64,000 bases of DNA from Cyclobacteriaceae bacterium (lineage in GTDB: Bacteria; Bacteroidota; Bacteroidia; Cytophagales; Cyclobacteriaceae): positions 1 through 64,000 of the forward strand of contig JAEUUJ010000083.1 of assembly GCA_016786495.1 (NCBI GenBank), given 5' to 3'. The first letter of the stretch is position 1, and every line of letters begins with the position of its first letter. Below, piece after piece: positions 1 to 7,883 of the stretch. A model generated the notes under the pieces. That model had not been told where the DNA came from. It searched no databases and saw only the letters and a program-made list of their open reading frames with translations. A program made the translations under genes and the position numbers.

Positions 1-201
1 TGGGTCGATGCATCCATTCCTCCCGACAAGCGCTTCGTGTATTACCTGCTCGGAGCGAAGGGAATTTGTGTGGTTCCGATCTCTTCGTTCTGTTCCGATC
101 TGCAAGGCTTCCGGGTAACGCTGCTGGAGGAAGATGAACACGAACTTGTGAGAACATTCACCGCGATCCGCGATGGTATTGTTGAGTACCTTGGCAGCTA
201 A
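1..201 (+). CDS. C-terminal end of a class I/II PLP-dependent aminotransferase (partial)
   Basis: The window opens inside this gene; the last 66 codons and the TAA stop are visible. The stretch reading GICVVPISSFCSDLQGFRVT resembles the C-terminal small domain of fold-type I aminotransferases of the alanine/aspartate group, where the arginine in the FRVTLL motif binds the substrate carboxylate. The N-terminal part, including the PLP lysine, lies outside the window, so substrate specificity cannot be judged. It runs in the same direction as the ilv genes, but a promoter and an attenuator-like leader separate them. Confidence 0.7.
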   Translation, partial: WVDASIPPDKRFVYYLLGAKGICVVPISSFCSDLQGFRVTLLEEDEHELVRTFTAIRDGIVEYLGS

Positions 202-233
202 CCTAACGTTCGTTCTGAGAAACCTTTAAATTA

Positions 234-269
234 TTTTGCCGTTTCCCTTGAACGGCACCGGTAAATTTG
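234..269 (+). promoter_or_regulatory. Candidate promoter of the ilv leader/operon
   Basis: TAAATTTG at 262-269 matches the TAnnTTTG -7 element of Bacteroidota primary sigma promoters. A TTTTG at 234-238 could be the -33 element, with a 23-nt spacer at the long end of what is accepted. Transcription would begin near 274-277, about 20 nt before the leader peptide ATG at 296. The -33 assignment is the weak part. Confidence 0.5.
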
Positions 270-295
270 TGAGAATTGTATCCACACAGAATATT

Positions 296-409
296 ATGCT
301 GAACAAAAGCACTTTAACAGAACGTCTTTTAACCCTTACCACAGGGATCGGCAGCACTGTGCTCTCTGTCATTATTATTCTTCTGGATAAACCCGGGGCG
401 ATAGTGTAG
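296..409 (+). CDS. ilvL: Branched-chain/threonine-rich leader peptide of the ilv operon (37 aa)
   Basis: The frame runs from ATG 296 to TAG 407-409. Of 37 residues, 22 are Leu (8), Thr (6), Ile (5) or Val (3), and residues 21-30 read TVLSVIIILL, with three consecutive Ile codons. This is the composition expected of an attenuation leader for the Ile/Val/Leu genes; Thr is the Ile precursor. The last codons lie over a GC-rich segment (393-400) that can pair with the left arm of the terminator at 431-440. A ribosome stalled at the Ile/Leu codons would leave that segment free, while one reaching the stop codon would cover it. The peptide itself is probably not functional. The symbol is used by analogy with enterobacterial ilvL; there is no homology claim. 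Confidence 0.8.
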   Translation: MLNKSTLTERLLTLTTGIGSTVLSVIIILLDKPGAIV

Positions 410-440
410 AGCTTATTGAAAGAACTAGCGACCGCCTCGG
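393..440 (+). promoter_or_regulatory. Alternative (antiterminator) pairing of the ilv attenuator
   Basis: Segment 393-400 (CCGGGGCG) near the end of the leader frame can pair with 433-440 (CGCCTCGG), using one G-U pair. The same 433-440 bases form the left arm of the terminator. Segment 393-400 copies the terminator's right arm (446-453), so the two structures are mutually exclusive. This is the minimal two-state form of a ribosome-controlled attenuator. Pairing was worked out by eye, without energy calculation. Confidence 0.6.
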
Positions 441-463
441 AAACCCCGGGGCGGTTTTGTTTT
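431..463 (+). terminator. Attenuator terminator upstream of ilvE
   Basis: A 10-bp stem joins ACCGCCTCGG (431-440) and CCGGGGCGGT (446-455), with one G-U pair and a 5-nt loop. A T-rich tract (455-463) follows. It ends 39 nt before the ilvE ATG and 22 nt after the leader stop codon, which is the placement of an attenuator rather than the terminator of the upstream aminotransferase gene. Its right arm, T-tract and the following 40 nt closely resemble those before leuC. Confidence 0.85.
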
Positions 464-502
464 ATATGGACTAACACAAACTAACAGTTGTTAAAAATAA
501 GT

Positions 503-1390
503 ATGTACTACAACGCAAACACCATTCTCTTTTTAAACGGCAAATACATTAAAGCCACCGATGCCACTACGGATCTGTACAGTCAAACACTTCACTACGG
601 CTACGGAGTGTTCGAAGGCATCCGCTCATACGAAACATCCAACGGAGCAAAAATTTTTAAAGCTGTTGAACACTTCGAAAGACTAAAGAAAAGCTGCGAA
701 CTGGTGAATATACCCTTCAACTACGATACAGACGAACTGATTCAGATCTCGTACAACGTGTTGAAGAAAAATAACATGTCCGATGCGTACATCCGCCCGT
801 TGGTGTATTGTAGTCCGAATATGCAGTTGCAGGCACCGAAAGAAGTTTACCTGATGATCTGTGCGTGGGAATGGGGAAAATACCTCGGTGATTCATTACT
901 GAACCTGTGCATCTCCTCCTACCAGCGACCGAATCCGAATTCCGTAAAGGTAGAAGCAAAGGTTACCGGTCACTACATCAATTCGATCCTGGCAACCAGC
1001 GAAGCCAAAGTTCGCGGTTTCGATGAAGCCCTGATGCTCGACATGAACGGCAACGTAGCAGAAGGTCCGGGCGCTAATTTCTTTATCGAACAAGACGGTG
1101 TACTCTACACTCCTCCCCTCGGTCACATCCTCCCCGGCATTACACGCGAAACGGTTATCAACATCTGTCGCGAACTCGAAATACCACTCGTTGAAAAATA
1201 CTTCACTCCGCAAGAATTGGAGGGCATCGACTCGGCTTTCATGTGCGGAACGGCTGCAGAGATCATTGGCATCAACACAATTGACGCCCGGCCCATGAAA
1301 AAGAAATGGAAAGAAAGCCTCGGATCAACCATCCAGGAAGTCTATAAAAATATTGTGTTAGAAAAGTCTTACGCGGATATCATCATCTGA
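503..1390 (+). CDS. ilvE: Branched-chain-amino-acid aminotransferase (class IV)
   Basis: IlvE transfers the amino group between glutamate and the 2-oxo acids of Leu, Ile and Val, using PLP. The 295-residue protein has the fold-type IV signature: PLP lysine K153 in [10 protein letters not shown], then the [10 protein letters not shown] segment around 184-193, and LPGITRETV. The ATG at 503 is chosen over an in-frame TTG 15 nt upstream because it gives the family's usual N-terminus. ilvD begins 2 nt after the stop. It is the first gene of an ilvEDBNCA unit and lies directly downstream of the leader and terminator, so it should be under attenuation control. Confidence 0.95.
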   Translation: MYYNANTILFLNGKYIKATDATTDLYSQTLHYGYGVFEGIRSYETSNGAKIFKAVEHFERLKKSCELVNIPFNYDTDELIQISYNVLKKNNMSDAYIRPLVYCSPNMQLQAPKEVYLMICAWEWGKYLGDSLLNLCISSYQRPNPNSVKVEAKVTGHYINSILATSEAKVRGFDEALMLDMNGNVAEGPGANFFIEQDGVLYTPPLGHILPGITRETVINICRELEIPLVEKYFTPQELEGIDSAFMCGTAAEIIGINTIDARPMKKKWKESLGSTIQEVYKNIVLEKSYADIII

Positions 1391-1392
1391 GC

Positions 1393-3072
1393 ATGAGTTT
1401 GAACAAATACAGTCGTACCATCACGCAAGACCCAACACTGCCCGCATCGCAGGCGATGCTGTACGGCATTGGATTGTCGGAGCACGACCTGACTAAAGCT
1501 CAGGTAGGTATCGTAAGCACCGGGTTTGATGGCAACACCTGCAACATGCACCTCAACGCACTGGCTACGGAAGTGAAGCAAGCCGTGTGGGATCAGGAAC
1601 TTGTAGGCTTGATCTTTCACACGATCGGTGTAAGCGATGGTATCAGCAACGGTACAGCCGGCATGCGCTATTCGTTGGTAAGCCGCGATGTGATTGCCGA
1701 TTCAATTGAAACGGTGTGTGGCGCGCAATACTACGATGGATTGATTGCCGTGGTAGGCTGCGACAAAAATATGCCGGGTGCACTCATGGCCATGGGACGA
1801 TTGAATCGCCCTGCGATCATGGTGTATGGCGGAACGATTGCCGGTGGCCATTACAAAGGCCGTGAGCTGAACATCGTATCAGCATTTGAAGCCCTCGGTG
1901 AAAAGCTTCAGAATAAACTGAGTGACGAAGATTACAAAGGCATCATTAAAAATTCCTGTCCGGGTGCAGGTGCGTGTGGTGGAATGTATACCGCTAACAC
2001 CATGGCTTCCGCGATTGAAGCACTTGGAATGGCGTTGCCTTACTCATCATCCAATCCTGCGTTGAGCAAAGAAAAATCGGCCGAGTGTGCCGATGCCGGA
2101 AAAGCGATTCGCGTGTTGCTGGAAAAAGATCTGAAACCACGTGAAATCATGACTTTCAAAGCATTCGAAAATGCAATCACCGTGGTGATGGCATTAGGCG
2201 GATCAACCAATGCAGTGCTTCACCTCATCGCGATGGCGAAAAGTGTGGGCGTCAAATTAACGCAAGATGATTTCCAGCGCATCTCGAACAAAACACCTTT
2301 GCTGGCAGATTTAAAACCAAGCGGCAAATACCTGATGGAAGCGCTGCACCAAATTGGCGGAGTGCCTGCTGTGATGAAATATCTATTGAAGGAAGGTTTT
2401 CTGCATGGCGATTGTATCACCGTTACCGGGAAGACAATTGCTGAAAATGTTGCCAGCGCAAAAGACCTCGACTTCGGTAAACAGGATATTATCACTCCGC
2501 GTGAAAAGCCACTCAAGGCAACCGGCCACATTCAAATTCTGTATGGCAACCTGGCGGAGAAAGGTGCGGTAGCCAAGATCACCGGCAAAGAAGGCGAGCG
2601 TTTCACCGGACCAGCACGCGTGTTTGATGGTGAATTTACGCTGGTTGACGGACTGAAAGAAGGCCGCATCAAACATGGTGATGTGATTGTGATCCGGTAT
2701 GTGGGTCCGAAAGGGGCGCCCGGCATGCCGGAAATGTTGAAGCCGACTTCGCTGATTATCGGAGCGGGCTTTGGAAAAACAGTTGCGTTAATAACCGACG
2801 GTCGCTTTAGTGGTGGTTCACACGGGTTCGTGATCGGTCACATTACACCCGAAGCATTCGATGGCGGATTGCTCGCACTGGTTCACGACAATGATCCGAT
2901 TGAAATCGATGTTACCAAAAACCAGATCAACCTGCTGGTGAGTGACGAAGAAATCAAAAAAAGAAAAGCTGCGCATCAACCGAAGCCGCTTCCGGTTTCA
3001 AATGGTGTGCTGTATAAATATTCAAAACTTGTAAAGACTGCTGCAGATGGATGCGTTACTGACGAAGACTAA
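1393..3072 (+). CDS. ilvD: Dihydroxy-acid dehydratase
   Basis: IlvD dehydrates 2,3-dihydroxy-isovalerate and 2,3-dihydroxy-3-methylvalerate to the oxo acids used by IlvE. At 559 aa it is normal length for the IlvD/Edd family. Three cysteines expected to ligate the iron-sulfur cluster are C50 (GNTCNMHLN), C123 (VGCDKNMPG) and C195 (GACGGMYTA). The C-terminal [11 protein letters not shown] motif is intact. It starts 2 nt after ilvE and its last 26 nt overlap the start of ilvB, which indicates translational coupling. Confidence 0.96.
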   Translation: MSLNKYSRTITQDPTLPASQAMLYGIGLSEHDLTKAQVGIVSTGFDGNTCNMHLNALATEVKQAVWDQELVGLIFHTIGVSDGISNGTAGMRYSLVSRDVIADSIETVCGAQYYDGLIAVVGCDKNMPGALMAMGRLNRPAIMVYGGTIAGGHYKGRELNIVSAFEALGEKLQNKLSDEDYKGIIKNSCPGAGACGGMYTANTMASAIEALGMALPYSSSNPALSKEKSAECADAGKAIRVLLEKDLKPREIMTFKAFENAITVVMALGGSTNAVLHLIAMAKSVGVKLTQDDFQRISNKTPLLADLKPSGKYLMEALHQIGGVPAVMKYLLKEGFLHGDCITVTGKTIAENVASAKDLDFGKQDIITPREKPLKATGHIQILYGNLAEKGAVAKITGKEGERFTGPARVFDGEFTLVDGLKEGRIKHGDVIVIRYVGPKGAPGMPEMLKPTSLIIGAGFGKTVALITDGRFSGGSHGFVIGHITPEAFDGGLLALVHDNDPIEIDVTKNQINLLVSDEEIKKRKAAHQPKPLPVSNGVLYKYSKLVKTAADGCVTDED

Positions 3073-4801
3073 ACCCGACACAAAAGAAGTTACCAAACAA
3101 CGAATCTCCGGTTCGGAAGCCTTGTTGCGTTGCCTGGTCGCGGAAGGTGTTGACATTTTGTTCGGCTACCCGGGTGGTGCCATCATGCCGGTGTACGATG
3201 CGCTGTATGGATTCAAAGACCGGCTGAACCACATTCTGGTTCGTCATGAGCAAGGTGCCATTCATGCTGCACAAGGGTATGCGCGTGCCACCGGTAAAAC
3301 CGGAGTGGCGCTTGCAACATCCGGACCGGGTGCTTCCAATTTAATTACCGGACTGGCCGATGCCATGATCGATTCAACTCCGGTGGTTTGTATTACCGGT
3401 CAGGTTGCCGAGCACTTGTTGGGTACGGATGCATTCCAGGAAATGGACGTGATCAACACAACACTTCCCGTAACCAAGTGGAACGTGCAGATCACCGAAG
3501 CATCCCATATCGCCTCGCAGGTAGCAAAGGCGTTTTATATCGCGCGAAGCGGTCGCCCAGGGCCGGTACTCATTGATATCACCAAGAATGCCCAGTTCGA
3601 AATGATCGATGAGTTCGACTACGAGAAATGTGAATCGGTTCGTACGTATGCCCCCAAACCAAAACTTAATCATTCAGCCGTTGAAGCGGCTGCGGATCTG
3701 ATCAACAGCGCAAAAAAACCATACATCCTCGTTGGACAAGGCATTCAATTAAGCGGGGCTGAAAAAGAATTACTGGCATTCGTTGAGAAATCGGGCATCC
3801 CGGTTGCATCCACGCTACTCGGACTGTCTACAATCCCGACCAGTCACCCGTTGTATGTGGGTTATCTTGGCATGCACGGAAACTACGGTCCGAATGTGTT
3901 AACGAATTCCTGCGATGTATTAATCGCGATCGGCATGCGTTTCGATGACCGCGTTACCGGAAATGTGGCCAAGTATGCCAAGCAAGCGAAGGTCGTTCAC
4001 ATTGAACTCGATAAAGCCGAAATCAATAAAATTGTAAAAGCCGATGTAGCGGTTCATGCCGATGCGAAAGAAGCATTGAAAGCATTGCTTTCGCTGATTA
4101 ACGAAAACAAACATGCCGAATGGCACCGCAGGTTTACCGAAGCTGCGCGTGTGGAACACGAAAAAGTAATCCAGTTCGACTACTACCCGCTGGAAAAATC
4201 GTTACGCATGGGCGAAGTAATCCGTGAGCTGGGAGAACAAACCAAAGGTGAAGCTGTCATTGTAACCGATGTGGGCCAGCACCAGATGGTAACCTCGCGG
4301 TACTATCCGTTCCGTAAAACAAGAAGCAACATCACATCCGGCGGAGCGGGAACCATGGGCTTTGCATTGCCCGCTGCGATGGGTGCCGCGCTGGCGGTTC
4401 CGGAGAAACAGGTTGTAGCAATTATCGGTGATGGCGGGTTTCAGATGACCGTCCAGGAACTGGGAACGATCATGCAATACCAGATTCCGGTGAAGATCAT
4501 TGTATTGAACAACAACTTCCTGGGCATGGTACGCCAGTGGCAGCAGTTGTTTTTTGAAAAGCGGTATTCGTTTACCGAAATGACCAATCCGAATTTTGTT
4601 GCCTTGGCTGCAGCCTACTCCATTCCCGCAAAGAAAGTTTCGGAACGCCATGAATTGAAAGACGGTCTGGCGGAAATGCTCGCGAGCAAAGGGCCGTACT
4701 TCCTGGAGGTTGTAGTGGAGAAGGAAGAAAACGTTTTCCCGATGGTTCCCACGGGAGCAGGCGTTGCAGAAATACTGTTAGAGCCAGAAACCAAACGATA
4801 A
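3047..4801 (+). CDS. ilvB: Acetolactate synthase large subunit
   Basis: This thiamin-diphosphate enzyme makes acetolactate or acetohydroxybutyrate from pyruvate (plus 2-oxobutyrate), the first common step of Val, Leu and Ile synthesis. The 584-residue protein has the catalytic glutamate E68 in VRHEQGA, the central FAD/transhydrogenase-like domain, and the ThDP motif beginning GDGGFQMT and ending [11 protein letters not shown]. Its ATG lies inside the end of ilvD (26-nt overlap), and its TAA shares one base with the ilvN ATG. The gene family also includes ilvG and ilvI; ilvB is used here because ilvN is adjacent. Confidence 0.95.
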   Translation: MDALLTKTKPDTKEVTKQRISGSEALLRCLVAEGVDILFGYPGGAIMPVYDALYGFKDRLNHILVRHEQGAIHAAQGYARATGKTGVALATSGPGASNLITGLADAMIDSTPVVCITGQVAEHLLGTDAFQEMDVINTTLPVTKWNVQITEASHIASQVAKAFYIARSGRPGPVLIDITKNAQFEMIDEFDYEKCESVRTYAPKPKLNHSAVEAAADLINSAKKPYILVGQGIQLSGAEKELLAFVEKSGIPVASTLLGLSTIPTSHPLYVGYLGMHGNYGPNVLTNSCDVLIAIGMRFDDRVTGNVAKYAKQAKVVHIELDKAEINKIVKADVAVHADAKEALKALLSLINENKHAEWHRRFTEAARVEHEKVIQFDYYPLEKSLRMGEVIRELGEQTKGEAVIVTDVGQHQMVTSRYYPFRKTRSNITSGGAGTMGFALPAAMGAALAVPEKQVVAIIGDGGFQMTVQELGTIMQYQIPVKIIVLNNNFLGMVRQWQQLFFEKRYSFTEMTNPNFVALAAAYSIPAKKVSERHELKDGLAEMLASKGPYFLEVVVEKEENVFPMVPTGAGVAEILLEPETKR

Positions 4802-5091
4802 TGAAGCAGGAGTTCACCATAGAGATTTCAAGCGACAATAATTTTTCGGTGCTGAACCGGATTATTAATGTCTTAAACCGGAGACGCGTTCGCATCAAGA
4901 AATTGATGGCCCACGAACACGAGGATGACTTCCGCAAAGGCGGAGCAATTATTCTGGTTCACACAACGCCTGATCTGATCGAAAAGGTCAAGCATCAATT
5001 GGAGAAACTGATTGAAGTCGATTACGCGAATTATTTCAGCGGAAGCGATCATTACATCACGCTCAGCGAACGAATCGTTGACGTGGATTAA
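4801..5091 (+). CDS. ilvN: Acetolactate synthase small (regulatory) subunit, short form
   Basis: The 96-residue protein has a single ACT-type domain (roughly residues 3-75, starting FTIEISSDNNFSVLNRIINVLNRR). Known small subunits bind valine and convey feedback inhibition to the large subunit. Many, such as E. coli IlvH, are about 160 aa with an extra C-terminal domain; this one resembles the short IlvN/IlvM type. The ATG overlaps the ilvB stop by one nucleotide, as expected for subunits made in matched amounts. Sequence alone does not show which amino acid it senses. Confidence 0.88.
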   Translation: MKQEFTIEISSDNNFSVLNRIINVLNRRRVRIKKLMAHEHEDDFRKGGAIILVHTTPDLIEKVKHQLEKLIEVDYANYFSGSDHYITLSERIVDVD

Positions 5092-5152
5092 TTCTACTAA
5101 GATCAAAAACGATATACTTTAGACTAATAACTAACAATTAAATACTAACGAA

Positions 5153-6223
5153 ATGGCAAAAATCAATTTTGGAGGAACGATAGAAGATGTGGTAACCCGC
5201 GAAGAGTTCCCGATGGAAAAAGCGCTCGAAGTAATGAAGAATGAAACGATCGCCATTATCGGATACGGGGTGCAGGGACCTGCGCAGGCATTAAACCTCC
5301 GCGATAACGGCTTCAACGTAATTGTCGGACAGCGCAAAGGTTCAAAAACGTGGGACAAGGCCGTATCGCACGGCTGGGTTCCGGGTGAAACACTGTTTGA
5401 CATTGAAGAAGCTGCCAAGCAGGGAACCGTAATTCAGTTCCTGCTGTCGGATGCCGGTCAGATTGCCCTGTGGCCAACGATCAAGCCATACCTCACAAAA
5501 GGTAAAACGCTCTATTTCTCACATGGCTTCGGAATCACGTTTAAAGAACAAACCGGTATTGTTCCGCCAGCCGATGTTGACGTTGTACTCGCAGCACCAA
5601 AAGGCTCAGGAACTTCCGTTCGCAGACTGTTCCTGCAGGGCAAAGGTATTAACGCGAGTTACGCAGTGTTCCAGAATGCCAGCGGTAACGCAACGCAAAA
5701 AGCTATCGCACTGGGAATCGGTGTAGGGGCCGGCTACTTGTTCGAAACGGATTTCAAAAAAGAAGTGTATTCCGACTTATCAGGCGAACGCGGAACATTG
5801 ATGGGCGCGATTGCTGGAATTTTCGAAGCACAGTATGAGGTGCTTCGTTCGAAAGGCCACTCACCATCGGAAGCATTCAATGAAACGGTTGAAGAACTGA
5901 CCCAATCGCTGATGCCGCTGGTTGCTGAAAATGGAATGGACTGGATGTACGCAAACTGTTCAACCACGGCACAACGCGGTGCGCTCGACTGGAAAAAGAA
6001 ATTCAAAGCCGCTACGCTTCCCGTATTTAAAGAATTATACGAAAGCGTTGAGACGGGCGCAGAAGCAAAACGGACGATAGAAACCTGCAGCAAACCCGAC
6101 TATCGCGAAAAGCTTGCGGAAGAGCTGAAAGAACTCCGCGAAAGCGAGTTGTGGCAGGCTGGCGCGGCTGTACGTGCCTTGCGTCCGGAAAAAGCCAGCG
6201 TAGAAGCATCGATGATAAATTAA
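5153..6223 (+). CDS. ilvC: Ketol-acid reductoisomerase
   Basis: IlvC isomerises and reduces acetolactate and acetohydroxybutyrate to the dihydroxy acids taken by IlvD. The 356-residue length is that of the short (class I) form, not the 490-residue enterobacterial form. The Rossmann motif GYGVQGPAQALNLRDNG lies near residue 38. The metal-binding C-terminal half contains DLSGERGTLMGAIAGIFEAQ and ETVEELTQSL. The 61-nt spacer after ilvN is A/T-rich and ends TAACGAAATG; similar sequence precedes leuD. Confidence 0.96.
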   Translation: MAKINFGGTIEDVVTREEFPMEKALEVMKNETIAIIGYGVQGPAQALNLRDNGFNVIVGQRKGSKTWDKAVSHGWVPGETLFDIEEAAKQGTVIQFLLSDAGQIALWPTIKPYLTKGKTLYFSHGFGITFKEQTGIVPPADVDVVLAAPKGSGTSVRRLFLQGKGINASYAVFQNASGNATQKAIALGIGVGAGYLFETDFKKEVYSDLSGERGTLMGAIAGIFEAQYEVLRSKGHSPSEAFNETVEELTQSLMPLVAENGMDWMYANCSTTAQRGALDWKKKFKAATLPVFKELYESVETGAEAKRTIETCSKPDYREKLAEELKELRESELWQAGAAVRALRPEKASVEASMIN

Positions 6224-6238
6224 TTCAATCATTTAACC

Positions 6239-6266
6239 GCAGAGACGCAAAATATTGCGTCTCTGC
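6239..6266. repeat. Palindromic GAGACGCAA repeat, copy 1
   Basis: A perfect 12-bp inverted repeat, GCAGAGACGCAA and TTGCGTCTCTGC, with a 4-nt loop, lies between ilvC and ilvA. Related palindromes occur at 21600-21625 and 24688-24711, so this is a dispersed intergenic element and not a gene-specific terminator. There is no T-tract. Confidence 0.85.
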
Positions 6267-6276
6267 TCAAATAAAA

Positions 6277-7527
6277 ATGACCGAAACAATCGCACATAAA
6301 TTGGACATTAACGCTGCTGCCGAAACGCTGAAGAATGTGGCGCTTAAAACTCCGTTGCAGTTTCATCGCAAGCTGTCGGAAAAGTTTAAGGCTGAGATTT
6401 ACCTGAAGCGTGAAGATCTCCAGGTTGTGCGGTCGTACAAAATCCGCGGAGCGTATAATTTGATTCAAAGTCTGACAGAGGATCAGCGCACGCGCGGTGT
6501 GGTATGTGCCAGTGCAGGCAATCACGCGCAAGGCGTAGCCTTCTCATGCCGTCAGTTGAGTATCAGGGGAGTGATCTACATGCCGGCCATTACGCCCAAG
6601 CAGAAGATTAACCAGGTGCGGATGTTTGGCGGAGATAACATCGAGATTGTTTTGATCGGTGATACGTTTGATGAATGCCAGGAACATGCGCTTAAACACA
6701 CTGCGCTGCACGAGATGACGTTCATTCCACCGTTTGATCATTTGAAGGTGATTGAAGGTCAGGGTACGGTTGCCAAGGAAATCTTCGATGAGCTTTCGAA
6801 TGTCGACTACATTTTTGTTCCGATCGGCGGTGGCGGATTGTGTGCCGGTGTTTCGCAATACACCCTAACATACTCACCCAATACAAAGATTGTAGGTGTT
6901 GAGCCCCAGGGCGCACCTTCCATGAAAGAAGCCTTAAAGGCAGGAAGGCCGGTTGTTCTGGAGACCATTCAGCGGTTTGTAGACGGGGCTTCCGTAAAGA
7001 AAGTGGGCGACATTACGTTTCAGCTCGCCAAAGATTCGCTGGTGGATATGTTGCTGGTTCCGGAAGGAAAGGTAAGCTCTACCATTTTACAGCTTTACAA
7101 CGAAGATGCAATTGTAGCAGAGCCGGCAGGCGCGTTGTCGATTGCTGCGCTGGATCAGTATGCTGATCAGATTAAAGGAAAGAAAGTTGTTTGCGTGCTC
7201 AGTGGCGGCAATAACGACATCGACCGGATGAATGAGATCAAAGAGCGGTCGTTGTTGTACGAAGGATTGAAGCATTATTTCATCGTGCGGTTTGCCCAAC
7301 GGCCGGGAGCATTGAAGGAATTTGTGAACCACATTCTGGGCCCTACGGATGACATTGTGCGTTTCGAGTTTATCCAGAAGCACAACAAGGAAACCGGGCC
7401 GGCACTAATCGGTATTGAGGTGAAGTCTAAAGATGATTTTAAGGAATTGATCACACGGATGGATAGTTATAAACTCAACTATACGCTGGTGAATCAGAAT
7501 GAGAATTTGTTTGAGTATCTGGTTTAA
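6277..7527 (+). CDS. ilvA: Threonine dehydratase (biosynthetic)
   Basis: IlvA deaminates threonine to 2-oxobutyrate, the entry to isoleucine. The 416-residue protein has PLP lysine K56 in VRSYKIRGAYN, the glycine loop GGGGLCAG for the PLP phosphate, and LSGGNND near residue 310. A C-terminal ACT-like regulatory domain of about 85 residues follows, starting near FIVRFAQRPGALKEF. It is the short type with one regulatory domain. The ATG at 6277 is preferred; a longer frame reaching back into ilvC would add unrelated residues. A palindromic repeat separates it from ilvC, but it is probably still in the ilv transcript. Confidence 0.95.
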   Translation: MTETIAHKLDINAAAETLKNVALKTPLQFHRKLSEKFKAEIYLKREDLQVVRSYKIRGAYNLIQSLTEDQRTRGVVCASAGNHAQGVAFSCRQLSIRGVIYMPAITPKQKINQVRMFGGDNIEIVLIGDTFDECQEHALKHTALHEMTFIPPFDHLKVIEGQGTVAKEIFDELSNVDYIFVPIGGGGLCAGVSQYTLTYSPNTKIVGVEPQGAPSMKEALKAGRPVVLETIQRFVDGASVKKVGDITFQLAKDSLVDMLLVPEGKVSSTILQLYNEDAIVAEPAGALSIAALDQYADQIKGKKVVCVLSGGNNDIDRMNEIKERSLLYEGLKHYFIVRFAQRPGALKEFVNHILGPTDDIVRFEFIQKHNKETGPALIGIEVKSKDDFKELITRMDSYKLNYTLVNQNENLFEYLV

Positions 7528-7531
7528 GGGC

Positions 7532-7616
7532 TGTCAGGCTGAGTCTGCCTGGCGGCAGACAGGCTTGTCGAAGCCAACTTTACAGCCGAGTCATGTTTCG
7601 ACAGGCTCAACATGAC
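7532..7616. repeat. Dispersed inverted repeat (TGTCAGGCTGAG...), copy 1
   Basis: The outer arms TGTCAGGCTGAG...TTGTCGAA and TTTCGACAGGCTCAACATGACA are near-complementary. The left arm is interrupted after TGAG by a second palindrome, GTCTGCC TGGC GGCAGAC (7543-7560). It lies just after the ilvA stop. A related element sits between thrB and thrC. The folded RNA could act as a transcript end or stabiliser, but there is no long T-tract. Confidence 0.75.
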
Positions 7617-7644
7617 AACTCAGCAAACATTTTTAAAAAATCAA

Positions 7645-7672
7645 TTGTTTTAACCAACACAAAGTAGTTTCT
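7645..7672 (+). promoter_or_regulatory. Candidate thr operon promoter
   Basis: TTG at 7645-7647 and TAGTTTCT at 7665-7672 are 17 nt apart. They approximate the Bacteroidota -33/-7 pattern, although the final G of TAnnTTTG is missing. Transcription would start about 10 nt before the leader ATG at 7687. Confidence 0.4.
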
Positions 7673-7686
7673 TCGAAATACGAATC

Positions 7687-7791
7687 ATGCAGCGCAGCAA
7701 TCATCATAGTACATTTTCATCACCCATTCCGGGTGTAAGCGCTGCTATGCCGGTGATCATTACGATCACAACAACAACCATTACGGGGTAA
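7687..7791 (+). CDS. thrL: Threonine/isoleucine-rich leader peptide of the thr operon (34 aa)
   Basis: The frame runs from ATG 7687 to TAA 7789-7791. Residues 22-34 read PVIITITTTTITG: six Thr and four Ile in 13 codons. E. coli ThrL has the same kind of Thr/Ile run (ITTTITITTG), and it controls the same first gene, the bifunctional aspartokinase-homoserine dehydrogenase. An internal ATG at 7747 could give a 14-residue version. The frame ends 92 nt before thrA. The repeated Thr and Ile codons are the key evidence; the sequence is otherwise unrelated to ThrL. Confidence 0.8.
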   Translation: MQRSNHHSTFSSPIPGVSAAMPVIITITTTTITG

Positions 7792-7826
7792 CCCGTTCAT
7801 ACTACCATATTACCCGAACTCTTTTT

Positions 7827-7857
7827 GCGCTGTTATGCCAGGCATGACACAAGGCGC
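7827..7857 (+). promoter_or_regulatory. Hairpin between thrL and thrA, candidate control structure
   Basis: TGTTATG (7831-7837) pairs with CATGACA (7843-7849), and outer GCGC boxes (7827-7830 and 7854-7857) extend it past a 4-nt bulge. The leader frame contains a near copy of the left arm (GCGCTGCTATGCC from 7740), so the right arm has two possible partners. No T-tract follows the hairpin; a T5 run precedes it (7822-7826). It may therefore act differently from a classical terminator, for instance by masking the thrA start 27 nt downstream. Confidence 0.45.
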
Positions 7858-7883
7858 TTCAACATGTAATCATCCCGTTAAAA

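Noticed and set aside
6151-6276. N-terminal extension of ilvA into ilvC
   Set aside because: The residues before the ATG at 6277 do not resemble any dehydratase N-terminus and the region codes for ilvC in another frame.
7786-7826. GGGTAA/TTACCC stem followed by T5 as the thr attenuator terminator
   Set aside because: The stem is only six to seven pairs with a bulge, the loop is about 18 nt, and the T-run begins about six nt after the stem. It is too weak to call.
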